Positions 1 through 10,959 of a stretch of 64,000 bases of DNA are shown piece after piece. The DNA is from Rapana venosa (lineage: Eukaryota > Mollusca > Gastropoda > Neogastropoda > Muricidae), in assembly GCA_028751875.1 (NCBI GenBank), contig CM054153.1, forward strand, positions 35,216,275 through 35,280,274. The letters run 5' to 3'. Numbering within the stretch: the first letter of the stretch is position 1; every line of letters begins with the position of its first letter. The position numbers were made by a program, and so were the translations under genes. The notes under the pieces are model-generated. The model was not told where the DNA came from. It ran no database searches and worked only from the letters and a program-made list of their open reading frames with translations.

Positions 1-830
1 TAGTGGTTAGCGTCTTAGATATGGGACCAGAGGGTCGCGGGTTTGAATCCCATAAGAATCATAGGGATTTTTCAGACTCCGGCCGGCTCCTACCCAGAGT
101 GAGTGTGCTGTGGGCTCAGTGGGAAGACTGGGACCACACAGTCGAGCTCCATCCACTTAACGGATTCGAGTTTGAGTGATGCTCAAATTACGTGACCAAC
201 ATTGCAAGTGTCTGTATCTCTCTGGCCCGGTTGAAGCCCGGATATATAATGATAGTATGCATAGATTACAACCCCGTCAAGTAGTCTCAAAGCACCTGCA
301 CCTATACAGCATCATCATTACGTCATCATCATTGTCATTAATCATCATGCAATAAAAAAGTGGCCTCTGATTCGGTGGTCCCAGTTGCTCTAGTCTCATG
401 GTGACCTCGGATTCGGTTTCCCCATACACTTGTGTGCCTGTGGTGAGTTTGTGTCAATGACATTGGGTTTGGAGGTTCAGGGGGGACTGTCGTTGGAGGG
501 ACGTTGTGGTGGTTGCCACCTCGGGAGGGCAACTGACTTTGACTCGCTCTACGACTGAGCTAATACTGTCGTTATTAGGGGGCTTAGTAGGTGGTGTCCT
601 GCGTATGTTGGCTCAAAACAGACACCACTGAACACTACCAAAGTGACCCAGCAGTAGTGTAGGGCCCCTATGGCTGGTGGCCCCACGGCGGCGTGATATT
701 GATATGCTCCCTGCGAACAACCGACCCTGGGGATGACAACGAATCTGGGAATGGCTGTGGCGGGAAGATTCGGATCAGCGGCGTGGGAACTGAACGACGG
801 AGACGTCACAGAAGATGAAGCAATAAAACA
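1..830 (+). mobile_element. Repeat C, long tRNA-headed dispersed repeat
   Basis: The first 60 bases look like a tRNA-derived SINE head: a TAGTGGTTAGCG A-box-like start and a GGGTTTGAATCCC B-box-like end. A long unit follows that reappears in reverse complement at about 53,870-54,640, including the phrases CCGGCCGGCTCCTACCCAG and CTTAGTAGGTGGTGTCCTGC. A short piece of its far end also recurs near 1,230-1,330. The unit is much longer than an ordinary SINE, so it may be a SINE fused to a second repeat or a non-autonomous element. No open coding frame is convincing. The left edge may lie outside the window. Confidence 0.6.
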
Positions 831-1229
831 ATAGGTTCCCTCAACTTTTGCATGTTTACACCTAATACAATAACATCATACAGAATGAAAAGCTTTTTTG
901 ATAATCATCAAAAGCACAATTAAACTGTTTTTGCTTTTCCTAAGAAACGTACCCAAAAGACAGATTAATTTAAAACAATGATCTGTTGAAAATGCTTTCC
1001 GAACCCTGCCTGCTTTTCCTAAAGCATCTTATTTATTAAACAAAATAAACAACATGATATTGATACATAAGTGAAAAGTGATTCTGTACATGTCACTAGC
1101 GTTACACCTTTGTCATAAAATGCAGTCCTCCAAACATCCGACATCGTTTCTGTCTGTAAAGCTTTATTAACAGTTTGCAATACAATGCTTTTATCACCAG
1201 TTTGCTATACTTGGCATAAAGAGAACAAA
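831..1229. other. AT-rich spacer, nothing recognised
   Basis: This stretch is AT-rich with scattered stops in all frames. I see no gene, RNA or repeat in it. Confidence 0.5.
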
Positions 1230-1327
1230 TATTGTTCCCTGTGGACTTCCCACCCTGAGGATGCGACATAACGCACCTGGGTATGGGTGTGGCGGGGAGA
1301 GTGAAATGAGCATTGTGGGAACAGCGG

Positions 1328-1330
<3 letters not shown>
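1230..1330 (+). repeat. Partial copy of the far end of repeat C
   Basis: The order CCCTGTGGACTTCC, then a GGGTATGGGTGTGGCGGGGAG-like stretch, then GTGGGAACAGCGGGGAAG, matches the last 90 or so bases of the unit at 1-830 and its inverted partner at 54 kb. It sits directly against the GA run next to a LINE 3' end. Confidence 0.4.
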
Positions 1331-1365
<35 letters not shown>

Positions 1366-1445
1366 TCGAACTCGAACTCGAACTGGTTTATTCAGTATAG
1401 GCCACGGCCCATTACTGAAGGGGGTACAATACACCAGTTTCAAAG
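1331..1445 (-). mobile_element. LINE 3' end with hexamer tail and (GA)n, beta-like
   Basis: Read on the minus strand this is the last part of a LINE 3' UTR. ACCCCTTCAGTAATGG is followed by GTGGCCTATACTGAATAAAC, four AGTTCG hexamers and a (CT)n run of 32 bases. The 3' end of the LINE at 42.3 kb has the same layout: CCCCTTCAAATGGGGCTATG, GAATAAA, five GTTATC hexamers, then a long (CT)n. The similarity covers only about 90 bases; DNA further upstream does not clearly match. Whether this is a 5'-truncated beta copy or a related family is open. Confidence 0.5.
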
Positions 1446-2383
1446 CCAAACAGTGGCCAGGTGTTCCAAAACTTAATCTATAAACATGTCATTTACAATA
1501 TGTAGATCAACATAAAGCACAAGATATCTTTGACAGTAAAAGGTTCAAATAACCTGAAAAGGAAAATCTTCGTTGTTTGATTATGTTCATTTCAGTTGTG
1601 TCATCTATCTATAAACTTTATACAAATCAGCAGATAACAAAATAGAATCATTACACTTTTACCTGTGTCTGATACACACAAAACAACATGATCAAATCCA
1701 GCAAATTTACCAAATTAGAATACATACATTCAGACTTATACACATATTATCATTATATTTGCCATATTTCCACACTACACACTCACCGGAGCAACTGTCA
1801 TCCAAACATGGTGACGTGCATGTAATACTAAAAACAATGAGAAACTTTATCTATGATATCTGGGACAATAGTTACAGTCAATTTAATTAAATCTCTTTTC
1901 TTCAATACATGCACATCTTAAAGCTCTAAAATCTTATCTGGAACTATCTTTCAGACATAAGCATACCACTATTAATATCAAAATGATTTTCTAGTAGTAG
2001 ATAAACACAAGCACATAATACATCCTTTTCTAAACCTTAAATGACCTTTTGATAAAATCAACCTACTAACATTACTTCAGTGATGTTTTATTCCTTTAAT
2101 ATATAACAAAAGTTCCTTCTTGATCCAACAATTTATCTTTCTGGACCCTTTTTTGTTTATGAATTGAATAGCTAGCTGGTTTCTAATGCACTGCAATTTT
2201 AAGAAAAACAACGACAACGCCCAAAAACATGTTCAACTATAAATTTCCCCAAAAGTTTCTATACAGTATCTGGACCAACTTTATAATGTAACAATTTTAT
2301 TTTATTTTATTTTTTATCTCAGACACCAACCCACTGACATTCCAATCCCAAGGTAAGCACAACATGGATTAAATTTGATTTGA
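1446..2383. other. AT-rich DNA without recognised features
   Basis: There is no open frame of note. It could be 3' UTR sequence of the adjacent LINE, but I cannot support that beyond the last 90 bases. Confidence 0.5.
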
Positions 2384-2482
2384 TTTCTCTCTCCTCTCCC
2401 CTCTCTCTCTTTTCTTCTCTCCCTTCTCTCTTCTCTCTCTCACACACAACACACACATGCGCGCGCATACACACGCACGCAC
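2384..2482. repeat. CT-rich and CA-rich low-complexity tract
   Basis: TCTC-type runs pass into CACACA runs with CGCGCG interruptions. Confidence 0.8.
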
Positions 2483-2639
2483 CCCACACACCTATTAGCG
2501 TTATCATGATCAAAACTGTTTTTTTTCACATAATTATATTAGTTTCGTTTTAGATCGTGCATTTCAATTTGAATGGCCCGAAAAAAAGGAGGTGATTCAC
2601 ACACTTTACGTGGGCACTGACATTAGCTGGCAACGTTGG

Positions 2640-3640
2640 GCACAGTTACGTGTCAGCAGCCTGTGGGACAGCCCATGCAAAATTCGTGCAGTTTGCACGT
2701 GGAGGAGAGGGGGAAAAATTTAATGCAGGCGGTGACTGATTTTAATTTGTTCCCTCTGACTGCAAAACAGAAAACCCAGTAAAAAAACAACCCCAAACCA
2801 GACTGATAATGTAGCATGGGTTTAGTTTTTAAAGTAGGCCAGCCAGATCCCTGACGGTATTTGTGGGATCGGGGACTTTCGTCCAGATAGCGTTTCCGCC
2901 TCAATAAATCAGATGATCAAAGCCCATGAATGCTCTTTTCCCATCTTTCCTGGCATCCTTCAAATGAGGAACAGTTTCCTTCTGATATCACGCACACGTG
3001 GAGTGAAGTCTTCTCCAATGAAGAATCATTCCACTTTTTAACGGAGTTTGCGGTTTAGCCTTCAGAACCATTTCCTTATCCCTGTAGAATGCACACCTCC
3101 CTATGATAGGGGAGTTTTGGGTTTCATTTAGACGATGGATCCTGTCAAAATCCATGTCATGACTCGGTCTATTTTGTCGTCAGTAAGTTTTTGATCATTT
3201 TTTCCAGTCGTCCCGAGTTTCTTTGTTGTTTTGGTATGCCATAGAAAAGGATGTTGTTTTTTTAGTTCCCCCTCCAAGTCATCAGTTTTTAATTCCAGTT
3301 TTTAAACTTTTTCACACAATTTTTCATTTTGTTCTTTCAGTTTTTGGTTTTCCTGTTTCGTTCAGAAACAGTCTTTTCATGATCCCATTTCATCGAATCC
3401 TGCATGCTCTTGACTTTTCCATTTCCTTCAGCTTTTAAACAGGAGGTAGCCCTGCAGGTTTGCTGCGATGTCTTCGCGTGGCTCCCGACTTGTCCTTTTA
3501 GGAGATGTGAAGGGGAAACCCGGCATGGGTTCAGCGGGTTTGGCGGATGTCCTTCCTTCCACGGGCCCAGGCCCGGGTTTCGCCCCACATGCCACACGAT
3601 GTAGAAAAAACGCTAGGAAAAAAGGCGAGGAGGAAGCCAC
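2640..3640 (-). pseudogene. L1/Tx1-type LINE ORF1 protein relic
   Basis: Minus-strand frames, joined across several frameshifts, give a recognisable L1-type ORF1 nucleic-acid-binding protein. A coiled-coil-like stretch rich in E, K and L near 3,290-3,400 leads into NLLFYGIP-like residues (about 3,231-3,255). RIHRLNE follows (about 3,120-3,142), then a (G)EDF.PRVRDIRRKL block (about 2,985-3,020) and a YLDES end near 2,890. In L1 these correspond to the coiled coil, RRM and C-terminal domain of the RNA chaperone that coats its own transcript. The part above 3,450 would be the N-terminal, basic, Pro-rich region. No matching ORF2 lies next to it, so it is an isolated fragment. Confidence 0.6.
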
Positions 3641-4329
3641 TGTAGCAACCCGTCAGCAGCCTGCCAACTTCAATGTCGGAATGTACAAGATTTTTCAACT
3701 TTCCCGTTGAGACATAAATGCCATGAAGGTGGCCACAAAGCACCCCACCATGGGCCCCTAAAATTAAAGCCACCTCTGGCTGAGTCTTCTAGTCCCTACA
3801 GTTCGGGCAAAGGCACAGGAACAAAAAATTTTTACATTTGAGCGGAGTTCATTCAAAGCGTTTAATATAAACTACAAACGCCCCCCCGAGGAGAGAGAAA
3901 AGAGGGGAAGAGAGGGGGAAAAATTTTTTTTAAAAAAAAAAATTATACTCCCCTCCCCACCCACACAACCCCCCCCCCCACATTTCTTATCAAAAAATTT
4001 TTTTAATAATCTAAAAAAAAAAATTCCCTTTTTCCCCCATTTTCCCTTTGTCGTTACTTCACTTTCCCCCCCCAACGTCCTTTTCTCCTCTCATTAAACC
4101 CCATTAAAACTCTGGGGGGGGGGCCAACTAAACCCCATGCACCCTGGTCCTCCAGGTTGGGGGTTGTCTTGGGCAAACGACCCTTCACTTAAAAACCCAC
4201 CTGTTACTAAACTAAAACAGTACCTCTTACGGCGAAAGGTTTGGGGAAAGAGTCCTCTTGGTAGAGCCTTGCATTTTTGGGTAAAAAGCCTTCGGGAAGC
4301 CGTCCGCCGAAAAACTTTTTAAAACCAAG
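3641..4329. other. Homopolymer-rich, poor-quality-looking stretch
   Basis: From about 3,880 to 4,120 the sequence is a chain of A, T, C and G homopolymers (CCCCCCCCC, TTTTTTT, AAAAAAAAA). No coding potential is visible. It could be low-complexity DNA or uncorrected consensus. Confidence 0.6.
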
Positions 4330-7095
4330 TCAAAAACCCAGGATAGGGCCCTGGAACATCAGAACCGTACAAAAACCGTTAAAAAACAGCACGGGGTAGA
4401 GAAATGCACGGGTAAAACCCTAAAAGCCTTTGGGCCCTGTGCGAGACCAGAAAAAAAATGGAAGGGCAGAAAAAAAATTGGGTGGGACACTAATCTATTT
4501 GGGAAGGAAAAGGCCACCCCCACACAATGGGTAGCGCGCTGAGAGACCCGAAGCAACGCAAGCACCGCTTGCCGGGGAAACCGTGTACAGGCCCTACAGC
4601 AGTTTCAACTCAAGGCCCAAAGAAGGTTACCACCCTTCGGCTACGCTCCAACAAAACAGCAGATTAGAAGTAAAAAAACTTCTTCGAACAAGCCCAGACC
4701 ATAGGAAAAGCCCCAAAAGGGACCAGAAATACTAATGGGAGAATGAAGAAAAGTGGGGACAGAAAACAAACAAGAACTGATCAGGGCAGACTGGCCTGGG
4801 GAACAAAATAAAAATGGAAAACTTTTAATGGGAATTTTGCATTTTTAAACGGCCCTGGTCTTGGAGGCACCATCTTTCCTTACAGAAAGTCCACAAGACC
4901 CAAAGGGGACTTCCCCCGATGGAAGACAGAAAACCGATTGACCTATCCCAGGGGGCGAAAGTGGAGAAGGAGCCTGCTGATGTAGGGTAAGCGGGAGAGA
5001 TGCAGCATCAGACCTCATCTTGTGTTGCCTCCTCAAGACAAGTCAAACCCTAATCGCCCGGGAGGAAGACCATCACACAAGTCAATGTGCAAACCCTAAA
5101 GGAAAAGAGAAAAAATAGAATTCAGGCTCGAACTGAGGAACAACTTTCGTGGTTTCCCAGCTCCCAAGGGGAAACAGTCAAAGAGCAAGGCAGAGTTCGT
5201 AGACCGGGAAAGCCCAACTGCCAAACATACTGGGAAAAAAACAAAAAAAAACAAGGGTGGCTGACAACAAAACTGGGCACTGATCACCGAGGGGGAAAAA
5301 AAGCTAAAAGACAGATAAACCAAACAAAGTCAAGAAAAAAAACAGGAACTGCAAGCTGTTGGGAAAAAACCGGGCGTAAAGAGAAATGCAAAAAGAGAAA
5401 AAGAAAAAAATTCATTGAAAAAATGACTCAGGAAGCGAGCTGCAGCAGGCCAAAGAAATTTTGAAGAGACTGTACGAGTAGAAAAACTCTCAAAGGGAAA
5501 AAACAAAAAACCCTACTCCCTGAAAAAGATGAGAAGGGCAATCTATTCCAGGTGAGGAGGACCGGGGGAAAAAGTGGGAGACACTTCAAAAAAAACGCTC
5601 AACAGCCCTCACCCCACCCTGCACCCCCCACCTACGAAAAACCTTGGGTCAACACTGGCCCCCCTACCCAAAAAAGAGATCACCAAAGCCTCAAGTCACT
5701 CAAAACGGCAAAACGAGCCCCGACGGTATACCACCCGAAGCATGAGGGAATCCAAAATTCAGAGTGTTTTTACCCCCCTATAAAGATTGGGGCAAGGGGT
5801 GTAACAGAAGAGGAGAAAGGCCCCTTTGCTGTAAAAAATGCCAAAAAAAAGGGGGCCTGTCCTCCTGCACAAAATGGAGAGGATCTGGTACTGTCCCTCC
5901 CAGGGTAAAATACTGACAAGGATATGCTAGACAGACTGAAGACAGCCTGGACAAGACACTTGGGATGAAAACAGGGAGGCTTTAGGCAAACGATATTTCA
6001 CAGATCAAATCGCCACATTCGCATCATTTGAGTAGTCCCCCGGGGTGCCGACCCCCCCTTATTCCTCTTTGTCGCTTCAGAAGGAATTTGACAGAGATTT
6101 TTGGGAAAATGATCATCCTATGGCTTTCACCAAAATTCATCACCACATCCAGCAGCTATTGAAGATGCCCTGTCAAGCAAATTATAAAAGGGGGCTGAGG
6201 AACCCCTTTTCCCTACAGACCGGTGTTCTCGGGCTGTCTGTTGTCCCAACCCTCTTCCTGTTTGGGGGTTGACTGGATAATGCGGGGAGGCCCCAGCGGC
6301 AGGAGAACCCGGGTACAGTGGACCCCCAGAAGAGCTGGAAGACCTGGACTTCGCAGACGCATCAGCTTTCTCCCACAGGCAACAAAAACGCACAAGAGAA
6401 AGCTTTGTCGTGTTGTGCGAAGTGAAAAAGACTGGCCTCCAAATAAAAAAATCGGGAAGACGGGGACATGAGGGTGAACAAAAAACACATGACCAGTGCG
6501 ACTGAGCAAGAAAAACCACAAAGAAGTACCAAGTTTGTTTACCTGGGCAGTGTTCAGTAAAAATGGGGGAACAGATGAAGACTCAATGCCGAATCAAAAA
6601 AGCCCGTCACGCCTTTTCACCCTTCGGCCAAAATTTTGGGGGTCAACAGCCCTCATTTCAAAACAAGTTGGGTCTACAACACCAAAGTCAAACGGGGGCC
6701 CACTTTAGGGTCGAAAACCCGGCGGGTAACAAAAAAACCCAAAACCACAAAAACCAGTCTTTTACCAAAAAAATGCTCAGGTACTCCTCAACAAGGTGGG
6801 CCCGGGAAGTATATTTCCCAACAAAAAAATGTGGGACAGGACCCGACAAACCCAATTTTTTAAGTCATTTTAAACAAAAGGGAAAGGGGGGTGGTCGGCC
6901 TACACTCTGCAAGCTGCATCAAAAGTCACCAGACAGGCCCTGTGGAATCCAAGGGAGCGGAAATTGGTCACCAAAACAGACCTGGCGCAGAAGTGTTTAC
7001 GAAAAAACGAAGCCCCATGTTCCCCCAAGGGAAACCAAAAGGCATAAAGTCATCGTTTTCAATGTTTCCTCTGGAAAAAAAACTTTGACTTTGTT
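4330..7095 (+). mobile_element. LINE group epsilon: AP-endonuclease plus RT, heavily frameshifted
   Basis: Plus-strand fragments in shifting frames follow the order of an endonuclease/RT LINE polyprotein. A GPWNIRTV-like start (4,348) is followed by a GGTIFPYRKSTRP..DFPRWKTENRLT segment (about 4,860-4,950), the endonuclease end. ASDLIL lies near 5,010. The RT begins near 5,690 with SLKSLKTAKRAP..; KEFDRDF (6,080) marks the catalytic block A region. VDWIMR (about 6,268-6,290), VQWTP (6,316-6,330) and a DFADA-like box (about 6,346-6,362) follow. C-terminal thumb residues such as FVYLGSV (about 6,536-6,556) and a W-rich WNPRE-like end reach about 7,000. Breaks are mostly one-base losses or gains at homopolymers. 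The element makes cDNA by target-primed reverse transcription; this copy cannot encode a working protein as written. Confidence 0.7.
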
Positions 7096-7764
7096 TTGAC
7101 TTTCACACCACACACACACACACAACACACACTTCAGTGGCAAGTGGGAATGTGTTAATCTGCTGTGTTAAATTTTACGAAATTATGGACAGTTTGAGGC
7201 TTTTTTTTCTGAATTTGGTGACGGTGTATTATGTAAAAACAAAGTAAAAATCAAAATTTTTTTTCCAGTGGTACATTGAATAAACAATGTATTTTGCCTT
7301 TTTTCATAAGCCATTATCTATCTAAAAACAAATTTCTTAATGTTATTTTGAAATACTACATTTGCTCCTTTACCATTAAATTAAACCAGTAAAAGGAAAA
7401 TGTTAAAGGAAAATCATTGAAAAATCAAATTACCCATATACTTACAGCAACACAACTCATACCACTGCGCGCGTGAGCGTCACGTCCACACACATTAGAA
7501 AAGAATGTTTTAGGAATTTAAAAGAAAAAAATCAAAAAACATCGGAAAAATTACTTCCCCTATGTTTCATCCATTCTTTACGTTTATACTTTTGATAATA
7601 AAAAGGACGGAAACAAAAACGTTAGAAAATACTGGGCATTCGTTGCGTCTTCTGACAATATTGCCTTAATGACCCCCCTCCTCTCTCTCCACCCAGCAAA
7701 CGTGGCTTTTATGCGCCTACTTTCAAATAGCGTTTTTAAAAAAATAATATATTCAACAATATTA
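7096..7764. other. AT-rich spacer with a short CA run
   Basis: A CACACA tract lies at about 7,107-7,132. The rest is AT-rich without open frames or recognised repeats. Confidence 0.5.
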
Positions 7765-8030
7765 CCCCCAAAGTTAAGCAGCGTGGGTGGTTCCCCAGTT
7801 GGAGGGTGACCGTTTCCCGGCCTTGGTTTCAGTCATTTCCCCCCAGTTCCCCCAGTTTTAAAGGGGTACCTCCCCTCTTTAGGGTAAGGGAAGGTAAAGA
7901 GGAGGGGAGGAGATGGGCGCAGCCCTCAATTTGGGGGCCAGAAAAGTGAGGTCTCTGACACCTCTCTCCCTACGACCTTATAGGTTACGGGCTCCTTTCC
8001 CTTTTACTTTACCTTATCTCAAACTGCAAT
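7765..8030 (+). mobile_element. 5S rRNA-derived SINE, copy 1
   Basis: AAGTTAAGCAGCG, then GGTGGTTCCCCAGTTGGAGGGTGACCG, matches the 3' half of animal 5S rRNA, which contains the box A and box C internal promoter elements. The body follows: CCCAGTTTTAAAGGGGTACC, GGAGGGGAGGAGATGGGCGC, GAGGTCTCTGACACC and CTACGACCTTATAGGTTA. The same body follows 5S-like sequence at 52.6-52.9 kb (minus) and 57.2-57.5 kb (plus). This copy is worn and has extra homopolymer bases. Confidence 0.65.
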
Positions 8031-8423
8031 ATAAGTCAAATAAGCAATCTATGATTATTATAAAGAGAAAAATAAAAACAACAATCCCCATCCCGAGACA
8101 ACAATATAACAAAAATCCCCATCCCCATGAGACAACAACTAACGATGAAAAACAGAAAAGTATTGTAAAGGTGGGGGGGAAGGGGGGGGGGGGGGGGAGT
8201 TCAAGGGGGAAGGGGAAAAAAAAAAAATTCCATCAATGAAAATATAAAAAAAAACCCAATTTTTCAAACAGGTAAAACCCCTATACGTACAAATTCAAAA
8301 CCCCATAAAAAAATGGACTATAAAACTAAAACAATATAAAACTAAAACAATATGAATTGCTTAAACATTTCAAATAATCTCATCTTTAATGAAATAAAAA
8401 AAACATCCCGATAAAATCTATTA
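8031..8423. other. A-rich spacer with a poly-G run
   Basis: A run of about 18 G with interruptions lies near 8,170-8,200, followed by a poly-A run. The duplicated phrase AAAACTAAAACAATAT occurs twice near 8,320-8,355. Nothing else is recognised. Confidence 0.5.
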
Positions 8424-8573
8424 AATTGGAAAAGAGAGGGCAGAGGAGAGGAGGGAGGGGAGGGTGGGAGAGGAGAGAGAGGAGAGAGGGGAAAAGGGAG
8501 GAAAAGGAGAGAGAGGGGAGAGAGAGAGAGAGAGAAGAGAGAGAGAGGGGAGTAAAAGGAGAGAGAGAGAGGA
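8424..8573. repeat. GA-rich microsatellite
   Basis: About 150 bases of GAGAGG/GAGAGA sequence. Apparent long frames here on both strands are repeat translations. Confidence 0.85.
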
Positions 8574-10959
8574 CACTATCAGGCTACCAGGCCCATTTAA
8601 AAATGTTTTCCTCCTTTCCCGTTGTTTTAAAATTTGTAGAAAGTTTACTCTTACTTCTTTGCAAAAATTAGTGGCCTCTTTCCTGCCTCCCCCCCCCCCA
8701 CCAATACAGCGTGTGATGTGAATTTTTAGTCCATTAAACATACTAAATTTAAAAAAAAAAATTAAAAAAAAGAAATGCCGTAAGTGCTGAAAATGTAAGT
8801 ATGGGATTAGGTGTTTGTCATGGTTGTTCGCCTTATTAGTATTCTTAGGCATTCTGCATTAGATGGTTATTGCTGTGTCGAATGATTTTTGTTTTTGTCA
8901 TTTTAAGCTTTTGGAGCTTTTCCCAAAAAATCACTACGAGTAAAAGAGCTTTTTTTTTTGTAAGGGGGATTTTTTTTCTTGGTTGGGAAAATGTTGTAGA
9001 TGTTATGTCTGTGTTCATTGATTTGAAGCTTTGGTGATCTTTGGAGGGGCTTTTCCCAGTGCTTTTTTAGGGGAAAAATAGAGCTTTATTTAGTTAAAGT
9101 TTTGTTTTTGAGGTTAGGATATTTTTTTGTTTATAATGTTGATGGTTGGGGAGTTTGATTTCAGTTGAAAAAAGTTTCAGTGCTTTTTATATATCGATGT
9201 TCAATTTTAAATTTGTATCACTGAGCTGTCCAAAGAGTGAAGCATAGTAAATATAGGCAAAAATTGGCGCAAAAAAAAGAGTTTTGCGAGAGTGGTTATT
9301 CAAAAAAATGTTTTTTTTTTTATAACTAAAGTAGTTTAAAAGCGAGCTTTTTCCCCTGCCCCTCCATGGTCCCCCAAGTAGTTTTTTTGTCATAATTACA
9401 CCCATAATTCTGTGGGATTAACTTCTTCAATTACTCTTTTACTATAAACAGGGGTTTTAAATTTATCTTTCTTTTTTGTATTTTTGTTTGTAGACAATTA
9501 ACCCCTATTTTTTGGGTATTTAGGGAATTGGTTTAGCTGAGCCCAAGAAACCCACTGTAAATACTTTTTTGAGTTTGAGGTGTTTTGTGGGGGTCAGAAT
9601 TACTACAATAGAGGGATGTGTCATCGAAAAACATTTCACAGCCATTCTAAAAAATTAGGGTAAGTCATTTTCAAGTTTGAAAAATAAAAGTGGACCAATA
9701 CGACCCTTTTGGGTACCCCATGTTTATGGTACTAGTTCTGTGTTTGTTTTTGCAGTTACTGCTGTTCCCTATTCGAAAAAAGCTTTTCAAAAGATTTATC
9801 TTTCTGGTAGTTATACAAGTGAAGTTTACGAAATGATGGAATATTTGATTACTCAATGCTTTTTCAAGTCAACCAAAGAAGGCCTGGTATTTTAAATTTT
9901 TCTTTGATATTGTGTGGAGATGCCCGTAATTTGTGTAAGAGCTGGTGACGGGAAAATTTTTTAGAAAATTTGATTTCTTTTAAATAGATAATTGTTTACA
10001 AATAGGAAATGGTTTTTGGATATGTTTTTGTGGGTTTTAAAATGAGAATTTGAAATTTTTAATTTAAAACAAAATTCACCTTTTTTATTTTAAATTTTTC
10101 CTTTTTAAAAACAAAATTTTTTTCTATAAAAAAAAATTTTCTTTCCACCAAAACTTTCCCAAAAATTTAAAATTTTTCCCCAAAAATTTTTTAAACCATT
10201 TCAACTTTTTTAAAACCTTTCCAAAAACTTTTTTCATTCATTTTTAAAATTTTTATTTTTTGACAAAAATTTTTTAAAATAAACATTTTCTTTTATTTTC
10301 TTTTATAATTTTTCAAAAAAATTTTTCAATCTTTTCACCATAATCTTAACCCCACAATATTTTTAAAAATTATATTTTCCCCAATCTATTTAAATTTTTT
10401 TTAAAATAACCCTTTTTACTTTTTAAAACTTTTTTTTTTTTTTACAATCCCCTTTTTCCCCTTTTTTAAAATATTTCCCAAAATTTCAACATTTTTTTTT
10501 ATCCAATTTTATTTTTCACCAATAATTTTTCTAATAATAAATTTCCCAATCCAAAATAACATTCATCATCCTTTTTTAAATTTTTATTAAATTTTCATTT
10601 TAAAACTAAAAAAATTTCCCCTTTAAATTTTTAATTTTTCCTAAAAAATTTTACCTACTTAAAATCAATTTTTAAAAACAATAAAAAACCCTTTTTAAAA
10701 CCCATTCCCATAAAAATTCTTTTTTTTTTTTTTTTTTTTTTTTTAAAAATACTTTTTCCACCTTTTAACAAAATGCCCCTTATCCCCAAAAACATATAAA
10801 GGCTATACCAAACAAAACACAAAATTGGGAAATAGGATATCCCCATAAACCCCGGTTTTGGCCATCCCCAGGGCGCCCATTAACATCACATGATCAAGCC
10901 TCCCCCCAAAAAAATCACGATATAAAGTAAGGTTCTACCCCCAACAAAAGATCATTAAG
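8574..10959. other. T/A-rich, homopolymer-dense DNA, nothing recognised
   Basis: The first 1.4 kb is T-rich with no convincing gene. From about 10,040 to 10,760 the sequence is almost entirely short runs of A, T and C (AAATTTTT, CCCAAAAATTT), ending in a T run of about 26 bases near 10,719-10,744. This does not resemble ordinary coding or repeat sequence elsewhere in the window. Confidence 0.55.

Noticed and set aside
8421..8852. 143-codon minus-strand frame
   Set aside because: Ser/Leu-rich translation of a GA/CT microsatellite.
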